64,000 nucleotides of DNA. Origin: Pohlia nutans. Taxonomy: Eukaryota > Streptophyta > Bryopsida > Bryales > Mniaceae. Both the position numbers and the translations under genes were made by a program. Below are positions 23,161 to 33,690 of the stretch, one piece after another (the first letter of the stretch is position 1; the number at the start of each line of letters is the position of its first letter). Under the pieces are notes generated by a model, which was given only the letters and a program-made list of their open reading frames with translations, did not search any database and had not been told where the DNA came from. The stretch spans positions 30,595,811 to 30,659,810 of the forward strand of contig CM040085.1 in NCBI GenBank assembly GCA_022496805.1, written 5' to 3'.

Positions 23161-26040
23161 GCAGGATCTTTACTAAAATGTCAAAATTAGGCCAGCCGGT
23201 GCAAGTCAACAATTTTATTTAGCCACTCCCAAACCCGAAAAAGGGTCAAAATCAGCATCACATAATTTCCACAGGGGCCCTAGTTGTAACAGGTATAAAT
23301 AAATCTTTAACTCTCCACTACGTCACTAAGGTAGAAACACCTAAAATCCTTCTTTCATCCCCTAAAGCACCAAGGGTTCATACTTTTAACCTTTAATAGA
23401 CATGACTTTTCTCATTCCTACACCCAAAATCTCTTTTAAATTCCGTTTCAAACATGATTCTCCTTTTAATTTGCTTCGGTTTGACATTTTAAAAATACCA
23501 TTTGGTTCAACGGAGTAAAAGTTATGAGCAAGATTGTTCCAAAATACCAAAAAGCCTGTGGGGCTTGGTATGTCCTTTAAGGGCTAAAACAACAAATTCA
23601 ATCCATCATCAAGTGAAAAATATAATTTAGATGGGATCAAATTTTATATCACCAAAATAAACAAAGAACATTGTATGTGGTGATTGAAAAACAAATAAAT
23701 TTGAAAAAAAAAATAAATCACTTAAGTCTTACAAAAAAATTGCTAAGGAAACATGAGGCTTAATTTTGGCTTTTTAATCCTTTAGGTTTTAACCCTTACA
23801 AGACCACGCAGCCCTAGGAGGGCATTTTGGTTAAAAAAAACTGGTATTTTGAGCTCCAAAACGATGTTCTTAGCAAAAAAATGATAATAATAAATAATTC
23901 CCCTTTAAAATTTTCCAACCCATCTATTATAATTTTCTAAAAATAGTCAATATTAAGTGAGATACACACATCATAAAATTTGTATATCTTGAAGTAATCT
24001 AAACTTTGACCATGCATAATTCCATGAGGATTTATCCGATCATGCTATTTTTTTCCAAAGTGTGTCAAATGAATATTTTATTTTGGGTATTTTAAATTTC
24101 TAATTTTAGGTACATACTATCATCCAAGTTGAGGAAAAACCAAAAATATATCTCAAGAACACTTTTAATGACCTACTTTAGAGCACTGGATTTTTTGCTA
24201 ATTTGATCAATAAAGGTAAAAAATTATATAATTTTCTTCATTTTGGTATACATCATAATGTTCAAAGAGGAATTTGTCAAAAAAATGAAAGGAAAATTGT
24301 CAAAATGACCCTCAAATATGAAAAAATCGCATGTCCTTTGAGGATTAAACAATTCAGTATTGTTTGAGGCGCTTCTTTCAAAGAAAATTATGTTCATAGT
24401 ATTAAGAATTGAAAATGATGAATTTACCAAAATGAATTCAAAAAATAGATAATCCATGTAATTATTATTAATTTCTAAAATCAAAGTTGCTTACGCGGCC
24501 GAGACCATCCTATAGACTTGTCATGAAATTAATCTTTACAAAAATCAAACTACAACCAATAACAATGTGTGTGTCTCTTTCTATATATAAATGTATGTAT
24601 ATATGTGTACATGTGTCATGTGGAAAATGATCAGTTTTTGTAGCATTCTAAATTTGAGATACAAGCTCTTTGAAATTTTCCAAATTTATACTACAAGATA
24701 GATTATTGGTTTGTTCCATTTGGTAAAAAATGAATGTAATTTTGAGGGTCAAAACTTCTTTCCATTAAATTAAAACAATGGAACATGTCTACATGTTGAT
24801 CCTTTACATCTTGCACAATTTACAATACACAAACACTTTGTTTTGTATTACATCTCAACAATATTCTAAGGAACCTATTCTCATCTATTTACTTTAAGCA
24901 ATTGTGTGCTATAAGCAACATGCCATTTGTGTGATTTGGCAAGTGGTTGGAAGCAAGGTTTTATTTTGCACTGTAGCAGTGCTCCATGCATGCAATGGAG
25001 AGTAGTCCCTCCAGATTTAGACCATTGTGACTGTGCCACAACATTGGAGTTTGGCACCATGGTGCCAGAAAAAAAAAAAAAAAAAACCCTAGTTGGAAGC
25101 CTTTGATCTTTCTCGGAAGGCTTATCTTGGGAGTCCCGGGTGCCCTCCCCTCCTTGCATCCTCCTTTCCTTGTTATGGTCGGCTTGATGTCGTCTTCTTT
25201 TAACGTACATTCTTTGTTTATGGGGTTCAAAGGAAGCTTTTGATCTTTTCACTTACCAAGGTCTCGCACAACATTCACTTAGTACAAAATTTAGTAACAA
25301 TACAACGACAAAGACATACCTATTTGTCTTTATAAAGAATTGTGTGTTTGTCTCTTCACAATAGTCATTCTTTGCACAATCAACATTGTATTATTCTAAA
25401 ATTTCAACAAATCAAGCCAAATTTCACTTTTCCAAAACAATAATTCCATTTAATATGGTGATTTCTCTATATTATTTTTCATTTTTTGAAGCATTAATTG
25501 GTAAAAGAATGCAAGTAGTGAATTTTTAAATTTTATTACGCAAACATGTGAGTGACATCAATATGTCTACAGACAATTCAATTTCAAAGTGTTTCCACTC
25601 AAAATATGTAACATGAACATTTCTAAATTTTGATTAGATTTAGATAAACTAATTGCACTATCATGCTCAAAAGCACAAAATTATTCATATCCTGAAAGTT
25701 GGATTCCAAAATTCAAGACAATTTTAAAATATTTATTTTACAAAATTTGGTTAGTGACGCCATAAAATTGAATTGTCTATAGAGTGAATTCTGTAACTTT
25801 TTAAAAAAAACCTTCAAAGGATGATGTACATATTGATGTTTCTTACATGTTTGCACAACCAAAATTTAAAAATTCATTGTTAATGTTATTTAATCAATCA
25901 GTAAGAAAATAAAATGAAAAAATTGGAAAACAATTCACTATAAATGAAATTTTTGTCTTTCAAAATTGAAATTTCACATGGCCTGTTGAAATTTCATAAG
26001 AATCAAATGTTTATTGTGTTTGACAAAGAATGACTACTGT
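23161..26040. other. AT-rich gene-free spacer with TTAA-element relic and poly-A fragment
   Basis: No coding region is supported. At about 23788-23810 TTAACCCTTACAAGACC resembles one end of a TTAA element, without a convincing partner. An A run at 25071-25086 borders a GC-richer 200-bp piece (to about 25250), compatible with a retroposed fragment whose source I do not recognise. Confidence 0.35.
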
Positions 26041-26212
26041 CATAACATTCAATAGCCTTCATGCCCACTGCCTTTCCTTCATGCACTCCGCTCATCACCT
26101 TGAGCCTTCATCTGTCCACTTAGCTATTGATGAAGTATTGTTGGGAGTGGAATATTCCACATCATCTACTGTAGAGCCAAGGCAGGGACAGTGCGTGCTA
26201 CTGAATGTTATG
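26041..26212 (+). mobile_element. Family A MITE, copy A4
   Basis: A full-length 172-bp copy: CATAACATTCAATAGC at the left, GCTACTGAATGTTATG at the right, with the palindromic GGAATATTCC core between them. It lies 15 bp before the TA duplication of the mariner-like element. Confidence 0.8.
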
Positions 26213-26229
26213 GTAAAAGAACAAACATA

Positions 26230-27933
26230 CTCCCTCTGTCCCATAATGGGTGATCGGTATGCACTTACTATTTTGTCCCTGAAAGTCTGATCGGTACTCA
26301 GTTTATTACAAATTCAACACTTTACAGTGCCCGTTGGCAGAATTGACTACATATCTGATTGTGTCGTCTCTAAGCTTACAACCATATGTATTACACGGAC
26401 GATACTGCCGATCGCACGCTATCAAACAATCCTTGTTCAACATCAATGGTGACAGGCAACGTTCCGGCACAATTTAAACTCTCCTTGCCCATGTGGGGGA
26501 TCTTGTAGCCGTTCCCGCCACCATCCTCGAGTGTTGCCAGCATGCATTGCTGCCAAGTGAGAAACACATAGTTGAGTTTGCTCACATCCAGATCGTGAAA
26601 TGCTTTCTCGACAATGACTATGAGCTCGTCAACATTTTTTGGGGCGCTCTGGTGTTGCAACGATTGAATGGCATTGAAGAATCCCAGATCCAGAACGTTC
26701 ATATCCGGGCTGTTCGGTGGTTGACAGCGAAGTCGGATATGAAAGCCGGCGGTTCGTGCAGCGTCCGTGAAGGCCTCATCCAACATCGATATATGCGGTT
26801 TGGCGTTGTCTTGTTGGATGAAGATGGGACGTGCGGCAGTGGCGCGCGGCCACTGTAATCGAATAGCCGGCAACACATTCTCCAGCAGCATGTCGCGATA
26901 CTGATCTTTTCCGACCATGACGGTCTTCGTAATCATTGTCCCAGCAGGACGATTTTTGCTTGCGCGCTTGGCGGGCTCCTTGACAACAAACGGCCAGATG
27001 CCTATCTTGCCATTGAACATCGTCTTGCGGTGATGATCGTACTTGGGCCGAGCGACAGCAGCCAAGAACATTACCTTCTCGATGAAGCGCTTCGATTTAC
27101 ATGTTCGCAACGGTTCAAGCTCGCCATCTGCCAAGTAATATCGCTTGCTGGCTTTGGTCATGTAGAACCACTTCTCATCCACGTGAATGACGTCGTACAT
27201 GTCGTGGAAGGAATTTGACGATGGCTGCAACATGGACAGACAGAATTGCAGGCGGGCAATCTTGTTGCAGTTCGTCAACAATGGCTTGATCGAATTTGAA
27301 TGTGGACGAATCGCTCCCTCTTTGACCAATCTGCCCAAAGTAGAACGTGGAATGCCACTGGCCGCGGCCATCGAACGAAGAGTGGTTCGACGACTAAACG
27401 GAATGGAAGTCAGCACCGAAAAAACGTCCTTGTTGTTTTTAGTCCGACCACAATTCTTGAAATGGGTGGCGACACAAGGAACGAGAGCCCCCGCAGCTAC
27501 ATCTTCCTTTGCCCTGCTCCAGATGCGGCTAATTGTCCTCCACCCAACACCGAAATGAACAGCAACGACAGAGAATGAGCCTTTCACTGGTTTACCGTCG
27601 ACTTTCAGCATCGTTAAAAGTTCTTGATACACCGCCTGGCGCTGCTCGTTGGACAGAACCATACTTGGGAGCCTGACTACCTTCTTGAGCAATTTCAGCG
27701 TGTTCTAACAATATTTGAGATTTCAGCGGGGATTCCAGTAAGGTAAGGTCAATCGCAACTCTTTGCACGCCAATGCTCTTTGAATGCCAGGTGCAACATG
27801 ATCGATTCATATCTTGCCGTAAAGATCTTGGTGAGAGCTATCCACGTATCTAACCTGACGCTTCTAATTCCCATTAATAGCCGTAATCCCATGCAACTTT
27901 TAATACCGATCAGATATTATGGGACAGAGGGAG
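26230..27933 (-). mobile_element. Complete mariner-like element (MLE), 1704 bp
   Basis: The 31-bp terminal inverted repeats start CTCCCTCTGTCCCATAAT and end GATCGGTAT; they match at 28 of 31 positions (the three differences are adjacent). The target duplication is TA (26228-26229 and 27934-27935). One uninterrupted transposase frame fills most of the element. Intact ends, target duplication and ORF together suggest a recent and possibly autonomous copy. Its termini match the Stowaway-type consensus of plants, so it could mobilise short Stowaway MITEs such as the hairpin at 37326-37389. Confidence 0.92.
26391..27662 (-). CDS. Mariner-like transposase, DD39D plant type, 423 aa
   Basis: Cuts and pastes the surrounding TA-flanked element. 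The catalytic triad is visible: first Asp in VIHVDEKWF, second in FIQQDNAKPH, third in NSPDMNVLD with 39 residues between the second and third, the plant MLE signature. The N-terminal third (about residues 1-120) contains the DNA-binding helix-turn-helix region (GVGWRTISRIW, GIPRSTLGRL). I chose the ATG at 27662; the frame extends ten codons further upstream without an ATG. There are no introns and no internal stops, and length is near the usual 400-500 aa. Codon use is GC-richer than the surrounding spacer. Confidence 0.92.
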   Translation of the reverse strand: MVLSNEQRQAVYQELLTMLKVDGKPVKGSFSVVAVHFGVGWRTISRIWSRAKEDVAAGALVPCVATHFKNCGRTKNNKDVFSVLTSIPFSRRTTLRSMAAASGIPRSTLGRLVKEGAIRPHSNSIKPLLTNCNKIARLQFCLSMLQPSSNSFHDMYDVIHVDEKWFYMTKASKRYYLADGELEPLRTCKSKRFIEKVMFLAAVARPKYDHHRKTMFNGKIGIWPFVVKEPAKRASKNRPAGTMITKTVMVGKDQYRDMLLENVLPAIRLQWPRATAARPIFIQQDNAKPHISMLDEAFTDAARTAGFHIRLRCQPPNSPDMNVLDLGFFNAIQSLQHQSAPKNVDELIVIVEKAFHDLDVSKLNYVFLTWQQCMLATLEDGGGNGYKIPHMGKESLNCAGTLPVTIDVEQGLFDSVRSAVSSV

Positions 27934-27935
27934 TA

Positions 27936-28237
27936 CATTTTATCAAAATGCTGCTAACAATGTTCCTATTTTAGTTGCTGGATATTGTAGAGTACAGCAG
28001 TTATAGGATGGCCCGTGGATCCCCTATGACCCTCATCACCCAATAGAAACGCGGTCATAGATACGGGGCCCTATCCCGTCCCCCAGTCACGGTATCACGC
28101 TCCACCGTCCATCTCCCATCTCCTCCTCCTTCCTTCATCACTCTCCCTCTGGATTTCGTGAATTGCAGCTCCGCATCAACTCTCCTGCAGTCAAGCTCCG
28201 GTGTGATCGCCAGCCAGCCATTTCTCCTACAGCAGCA
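27936..28237 (+). promoter_or_regulatory. Short promoter/5' UTR of the LHC gene, bounded by the mariner element
   Basis: Only about 300 bp separate the mariner right end from the LHC start codon. The stretch contains a CCAAT-type motif (ACCCAATAG near 28040) and a long CT-rich leader (CATCTCCCATCTCCTCCTCC, about 28107-28126) typical of photosynthesis-gene 5' UTRs. Any upstream enhancer would lie beyond the transposon. Confidence 0.4.
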
Positions 28238-29843
28238 ATGGCGGCCATGGCGTCCATGGCGCAAGTCGCCGCAGCTACGCCTTTTACTGCCAGGCTATCA
28301 TCCCAGCTTGTGCAGCAGCCGTCGACGTCGTCATGGGCGTGCCGAGCTGTGTCGCAGGATGAGGAGATGTCGGATATGTCCAATGTCGGCTTGGACGATG
28401 TGTTCAACCTCATTCAACAGGTGAAGTGGACACACTTTAAAATCTTCATGAATTTATTTCCGTAGTTCGGCGTACTCGTGAATTTTGAGGTCTTGTTAAG
28501 AATTTGTATTTGGGGACCGGTCTGCTCTTGTGTCATTTCGAGGAAACTCAACCTTCAAACAGAGCTTAGAAATTGTTTTCGATTAGTAATGCTTGAGAGC
28601 CGGGAGAATGGACATAATGGACAGAATGCCAAGTCGCTCTACTCAATCTATGTGTATTGTTTGGTTGATGTACGGGTTTAGAATGAGGAATGAGGATCAT
28701 GCGTTTAGCCAATGCCAGGGTTTCCTTGAACACAGACATTATGATAGAGATTTTAACGGTTTACAGCGTACAGTCTACGGTTTCTCACGCGCGGCGGATT
28801 CCAGAAAGCTCTCTGCACGTTTGTTTATAAGCCTTTGCATTCTTCATTGTAGCACAATTGAAAGGTCTTTTCTCAAAGAAAGATCTGTGCACGTTGGTTT
28901 ATAAGCCTTTGCATTCTTCACTGTTGCATAATTGAAAGGTCTTTTCTCGAATAACGAGGGAAGTCTTGAAGATATTTAGAGGTGACTTGTGAATCCGGAT
29001 TGTGTATCCATAAGATAAAATTACTCTTGGCGTCAGCGTCTCCTGGTTTGAAATGTACGTGACGGAATAGACGTCACTAACCCTAATCTTGATGTGTTGC
29101 AGGCATCACAAGCAGACCCGGAGCCAGAAGACCTAGTGGCGCCATCTATGAACACATCCAGCGCAGGGCTAACAGGAACCGCCTCCTGGTACAAAGTCTA
29201 CGGGCGCTCAGTGCCCGCGACTGAAGACGCGCGAGCAGCGTACTACGGGCCGAAGAGGCCACTGTGGAAGGGTCCATTCACGAAGCCCCAGGATGTACCT
29301 GCGCATCTCAAGGGAGAGTATCCAGGCGACTACGGCTGCGACATCTTCAATTTCTGCAGGCAACCTGCAAACTACGCCAGGCTGCGTTCGCAGGAGCTTA
29401 TGAACGGGCGATGGGCCATGCTGGGCATCACGGGCTGCCTCGTCCCCGAGCTCGTCAACCCCGTTTCGAGCTCCGGATTCGAGCCTGTGTGGTTCAAGAC
29501 CGGGGCGCAGATTTTCACCGACTCCGGGATTGACTACCTTGGCATGCCGGGGTTCATCAATGCACACAGCATTGTCGCTGTGGCTGCGGTGCAGGCGGTG
29601 CTCATGGGGCTGTCTGAGATGGCTAGGATTCGCATGGTGCCCGAGGGCGCCGACCCTTTCTACCCTGGTGGCAAGGCTTTTGACCCTCTGGGATTCTCCT
29701 CGGACCCTGAGGCTTTGGCTGAGCTCAAGGTGAAGGAGATTAAGAATGGGCGCCTTGCTATGTTGGCTATGGCGGGTTTGTTTGCGCAGGGCGCTGTGAC
29801 TGGCGTCAGTCCTCTGCAGAATTTGCACGATTGGTTGCATTAG
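28238..29843 (+). CDS. LHCB9: Chlorophyll a/b-binding antenna protein, probable LHCB9-type, 307 aa, two exons
   Basis: A thylakoid light-harvesting protein with three transmembrane helices. Exons: 28238-28420 and 29103-29843; intron CAG|GTGAAG...TTGCAG|GCATCA, phase 0. The first exon is an Ala/Ser-rich plastid transit peptide (MAAMASMAQVAAATPFTARL). Mature landmarks: YYGPKR (~108-113, like the LHCII trimerisation motif), helix B SQELMNGRWAMLG (~157-169), WFKTGAQIF and DYLGMPGF, PFYPGGKAFDPLGF, and the last helix ELKVKEIKNGRLAMLAM (~268-284). In helix B the residue normally His (chlorophyll 603/A5 ligand) is Asn162, with Glu159 and Arg164 kept. Overall closest to LHCII/LHCB. The LHCB9 label rests on the Asn ligand and my memory of the moss-specific family; a divergent LHCB is the alternative. 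Confidence 0.9.
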
Positions 29844-31056
29844 ATGGTTTTTTGCTCGAAGGAGGTAGAGTTGGGGTGATTTTCAGGTAATTTCTATTGA
29901 ATTTACTCATTGTATTATGATGAAAATTGGTAGGGAAGAAATGAATAAGTTGTTGCACCTTGTTGTTTTATTAATCGCCACTGGAGTACGTTCTAGTGTC
30001 TTTTGTCCAAATTATTCGACGTTGGGTGAACCCCTCTTTCTGAGTATTCTGTGCTCTTTGAACCTCCTGTGGTCGACATGCAGCTGAATCTTGCATTTTC
30101 ACCATTGAACATATTGACGATGGTAGCACAAACTTAGCGCCCCTAAAGTTTGCACAGGTGTAAGCAACAAGCTTAAAATTTGAACCAACTATCTTGATCT
30201 TCTGAGGTATACGTGCAGTGATGCCAACAATGCACGGTAGATTCAAACATGCAAAGAATCGGTGTAGGTGAGCTGAGAATTCGAAACAGTCACCACTCAA
30301 AGCATTCTTCACTGGCAATGCAAGGAACAGGAAGGACCTAATCAGATCATACATTGAACATTCCAGTGGAGCTCTTGAAATCAATTTACAAAAACCATTC
30401 ATTGATGCAGTTGTCGACTAGACACGAAACGGGTGAGGTGAAGGCCTGAAGACGCAGAGAAATTATTATATATAGAGAATCTTGAGTGACAAGGGACCTA
30501 GAGTTGATTACCGGCAACCCTGTAATGCATGAGAAGCTGGAAAGTGACTTATGAATGTCATCTTTTGTTGAATTTTCATTTCAGAATGAATGACTTCCAT
30601 CTGGTTATTCTTGTGAATGGTTTGTGATAATTGTGGCTAGCTCCCAAGGTTTGGGCCCAATTAACATGTTTGTCACCCAATTAACTTAATCAAGGGATTA
30701 CAATAGCAAGTTAGCAAATACTACTCACTGCTTGCCTGCTTGTTTCAAATGCAGAAGACCCAAAATTATGTAGCCACAACATGTGTAAAAGCTCAGGACT
30801 GTTTTTCTGCACCTGATGAGCATATCACATTTCCTGTACAAGGTGCAAACTACATATTTATAAGACTAATTACCAACACGCTACCTAACTTAGTCAAACC
30901 CTCCCACCCACCTACACACTGTCTTCTTCAGTCTGGAGCCAAGAGTTCTTTACAGTTTTACCTTCGGCACACGGAGAAGCTCACACACCATAAAAACATT
31001 CAGAGGATGATCTTCATCGACGTTGGCCCACAACGGAGTTCGTCTTGTGGTACTTT
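29844..31056. other. Convergent 3' regions of the LHC and PP2C genes
   Basis: Past the LHC stop, an AT-rich tail (ATTGTATTATGATG, AATGAATAAG at about 29910-29950) is a likely polyadenylation region. Between there and the PP2C stop at 31057 I see one unrecognised minus-strand frame (29971-30402) and no repeat family seen elsewhere. Confidence 0.4.
29971..30402 (-). CDS. Unrecognised open reading frame, 143 aa (doubtful gene)
   Basis: An ATG-to-stop frame with no family I recognise. It is Cys- and Phe-rich in the first half and basic at the C-terminus. It begins inside the spacer and its 3' end comes within about 130 bp of the LHC stop, so it would overlap the LHC 3' UTR on the opposite strand. 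Its length is only modestly above chance for this composition. No adjacent splice-linked exons were identified. It may be an orphan gene, a fragment, or chance. Confidence 0.15.
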   Translation of the reverse strand: MNGFCKLISRAPLECSMYDLIRSFLFLALPVKNALSGDCFEFSAHLHRFFACLNLPCIVGITARIPQKIKIVGSNFKLVAYTCANFRGAKFVLPSSICSMVKMQDSAACRPQEVQRAQNTQKEGFTQRRIIWTKDTRTYSSGD

Positions 31057-32839
31057 TTATAGTTCTCGGAACTGGACAACTAGACACGAAATATCGTCTT
31101 CGCTGTGCCTATTCCGTGCCTCAGAGACTAGTTCTTGGGCAGCTTTCCTGGGATCTTTAGTTTTGTGCACAATATCAACGACTTCCTGGTTTGTGAAGAC
31201 TGCCCAAAGTCCATTACTTCCAAGAATCAGAAATTCACACGAGAGGTCAACGACAACATCAGCCAAGTCCGGTCGCGCACTCATGTGCTCCTTCAAACCT
31301 TTGTCACCAAACGCTCGTGCAACCGACACCAGCCCGTCCACTCTCCAATAATCACCTGCATAGAGAGGTTATAAGAAACAAGTAAGCAATTGTGGCGCTA
31401 TATGTCAAATCAAGTACATGCAATTAAAGATTAACATAATATTGTTCAACAACTTCCACGGTGACTAATAAGTTCCCTCACTTCTATGACAGAATCCTAC
31501 GTGCAGAATTGCTTTTGTACTAGATAGAGTACTCCATGGGCTCTGGCGAGTAGCTATCTCCAAGTAGTGAAGTGACGAGATGGTAGCATGCACCCACTAC
31601 ACGATGTGGCGAGCCCATGGAGTACTTTATTTGGCATAGCCTACAACACATGTCACACATTAGTAGTCTTATTTTGAGGAGTACACTATGGAGAGTTGAG
31701 AATAGAAAGAGATGAGGAAGAGTTTCTACAAAGATTGTGTGCATAGGAAAATAAATTATGAGTTGTAACTGTACTGCTTAGAACCGATCTGAAGCTGCCA
31801 CAGCTGGTCCTGATTTCCTGGAGTAGGCTATGTGTGGATAACTTTCACAGTCTGAGCACAAGCACTTGACAATGTAATTCTCGAAGGTGATGGAGGAAAA
31901 GGCGAAATGGTTTCATACCTGGGATTTGGGTGACCATGCCTCCCCTTCGCTCCACACTCGCCCTTTCGGTGGGGCTGCCGGGATCATGGTCCACTGAAAG
32001 CTGCACAGCTCTCCCGTTCTTCGCAAGAATGGCTCTTGCGTCTCCGACATTCGCTACAATTAAACGGCTTCCATGTTCAACAAGCATCGCTGTTACAGCA
32101 CTGCATCCCCCTTCCAGTGCAGCTTCCAAAATATTTCTGTCAGTGAGGAGGTAGCCATCCCGTGTGGCACCTGCTGGATCCAATCGCACACCTCCTTCGT
32201 TCAAAATATTATCAAAGAGGTGATGTTGTACGTGATGTCCAACAATAGGTCCATCGTGGGAATCAATGATTCCAAACAGGCCAATCTGAAATAAGATCAC
32301 GCGCCGTTAGCAGGAGAAACAAATACAAGGGCTCCAGAAAGACAAGCAAATGTACATCATCTGGTTCAGAAAGGAAAAAAAATTGACCTAACTAACCGAG
32401 GATGAGTCCAGAGCTGAGACCAATCACGCTAATATTATACCAGCCATGTTCCATCCGCTGTTGCAAGCCTTGCCGTTACTTTTGCAACAAGTAACGAGCA
32501 AGAGTGTTTGTTGCCGATAACTCAAGTGTTCCAGAGCCTTGAGATTGATTGAAAACGCAGACAATTGGAAAGGAGGTGGATTGGTACCTCCTCGCCATCG
32601 ATCTCGCGAAACTCCGCCACGTGAAAGTCTTCCATGGGATTACCGCGAAGGCCCTGCAAGAGAGAGAATCCGAATATGGCTTGGGGCTGCATTTGCCCGC
32701 TCTCTCCATCCCCAGAGTTCATATTCTCAACCCTAACACCGAGCTTCCCGCCACCATCACTTTCCACATTTCCGGAGTGAACTCTCCCTCCCATTTTTTC
32801 AGCGCTCGCTTCGGACCTCACTCCAATACCTCTAACCAT
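31057..32839 (-). CDS. Protein phosphatase 2C-like protein, 305 aa, three coding exons, altered metal site
   Basis: PP2C enzymes are Mn/Mg-dependent Ser/Thr phosphatases; this one resembles the small clade F plant proteins. Exons: 32588-32839, 31919-32285, 31057-31355. Motifs in order: GNPMEDFHVAEF (~66-77), GLFGIIDSHDG (~86-96), SAVTAMLV, LIVANVGDARAIL, VDHDP, RVDGLVSVARAFGDKGL (~211-227), FLILGSNGLWAVFTNQE (~248-264), SEDDISCLVVQF (~291-302). Two catalytic positions depart from the family: the usual DGHxG is D92-S93-H-D-G, and the usual SDG metal-binding Asp is Asn254. The last acidic pair D293/D294 is present. The fold seems complete and intron phases match, so this looks like an expressed protein with weak or absent activity. 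A 5'-UTR intron is likely (32843-33384). Confidence 0.9.
31513..31838. repeat. Family E dispersed repeat, copy E1, inside PP2C intron 2
   Basis: About 320 bp beginning TGTACTAGATAGAGTACTCC and ending near GGAGTAGGCTATGTG. It has an internal inverted pair (GAGTACTCCATGGGCTC at 31527 and GAGCCCATGGAGTACT at about 31610). The same sequence, diverged but collinear, recurs at about 58452-58775. No coding potential. The superfamily is unknown. Confidence 0.7.
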
Positions 32840-32842
32840 GAG

Positions 32843-33384
32843 CTAAATAAAACCAGAAACTAGTCGCTAGTACCGGAAGTATCAAAACCTCGCCACTAAT
32901 GTCCAGTTTGAAAAGCTCTGCACCATGAAGAGGAATATAAATCAAAACATGACCATTTCAAAACAAAGTACCACAAGCTCCAACGCAATCCCTTACATGT
33001 ATCACACTCTTGTCAGCTAAATTATTTCATCAATAATAACTGCAACAAAAACATAACCAAAACTCTTAAAGCACACTCTCCTAGAGCAACTAACATTTAC
33101 GCGATGAAACGTGAATGCCAATCTTCATCAAGCATCTCTGACTAGTAAAGACTCCGGCACAAGATTTTTACTCTCACTCCGATCTTAATGCTGCAAGCGA
33201 TCCCGTGAAACTCAAGAGTCACTTTCCTAAATCTTCTACATGCAAGCCGAAAACAAGAAAGCGAGAGGACGTCCAAATTAAGAAGAGAAAAAACAGAGCT
33301 GCCAAAGCATGAATCACAGAAAAAGCCAGGAATCCAAGAAAACCGGAACGAATGAGTCAAAACCCCAGATACGGTGATGCTTAC
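32843..33384 (-). other. Probable 5'-UTR intron of the PP2C-like gene
   Basis: On the minus strand, TCATCAAGT|GTAAGC gives a consensus donor ending at 33385, and TTTTATTTAG|CTCATGG gives an acceptor three bases before the start codon. An AG three bases before the ATG after a T-rich tract, plus a good donor in a GC-richer leader at 33385-33520, is best explained by a leader intron. Confidence 0.5.
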
Positions 33385-33572
33385 ACTTGATGAAGGCTTC
33401 CGTGAGAAGTAAAAGGTCCGCGAAGGTAATAGCAACGCGAAAGAGGAGACTGCGACGAGCTCCCTTGGATTTCTAGCATCCCCGGCCAGAGAGACGACGT
33501 ATAGCGGAGGCATATGTACGATTCTCGATACTATACTGTATTGTATTTGCAGTCCTGCGCTCGTTAGCGCGG

Positions 33573-33645
33573 TGGTGTACGATGCGGTAGTAGGGCCTGT
33601 ATACGGTGCGGTAATAGGGGTTGTTTACGGTGCGGGAGGATCCGA
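33573..33645. repeat. Three-copy ~24-bp minisatellite in the PP2C promoter
   Basis: The unit is GTGTACGATGCGGTAGTAGG, then GTATACGGTGCGGTAATAGG, then GTTTACGGTGCGGGAGG, in tandem. It sits between the probable transcription start region and the ABRE/DRE-like cluster. Confidence 0.6.
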
Positions 33646-33690
33646 CGTGTGCACACGTTAGAGATATACCGACGTGGGGGACACGTCAGC
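33642..33690 (-). promoter_or_regulatory. Dense ABRE/DRE-like cis-element cluster upstream of the PP2C gene
   Basis: Within 49 bp there are two copies of CCGACGTG (33642-33649 and 33669-33676), each combining a DRE core (CCGAC) with an ABRE core (ACGTG), plus CACACGT (33652-33658) and ACACGTCA (33681-33688). This lies 120-170 bp upstream of the putative first leader exon. ABRE clusters bind bZIP factors and DREs bind AP2/ERF factors in stress responses; that this one works is inferred. Confidence 0.5.

Noticed and set aside
27187..27558. 123-aa plus-strand open frame
   Set aside because: Antisense shadow of the transposase gene.
29208..29840. 210-aa minus-strand open frame opposite the LHC exon
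   Set aside because: Mirror frame of a GC-rich LHC coding exon; no family similarity.
30740..31351. 203-aa plus-strand open frame
   Set aside because: It is antisense to the last PP2C exon, which shows clear family motifs on the minus strand.
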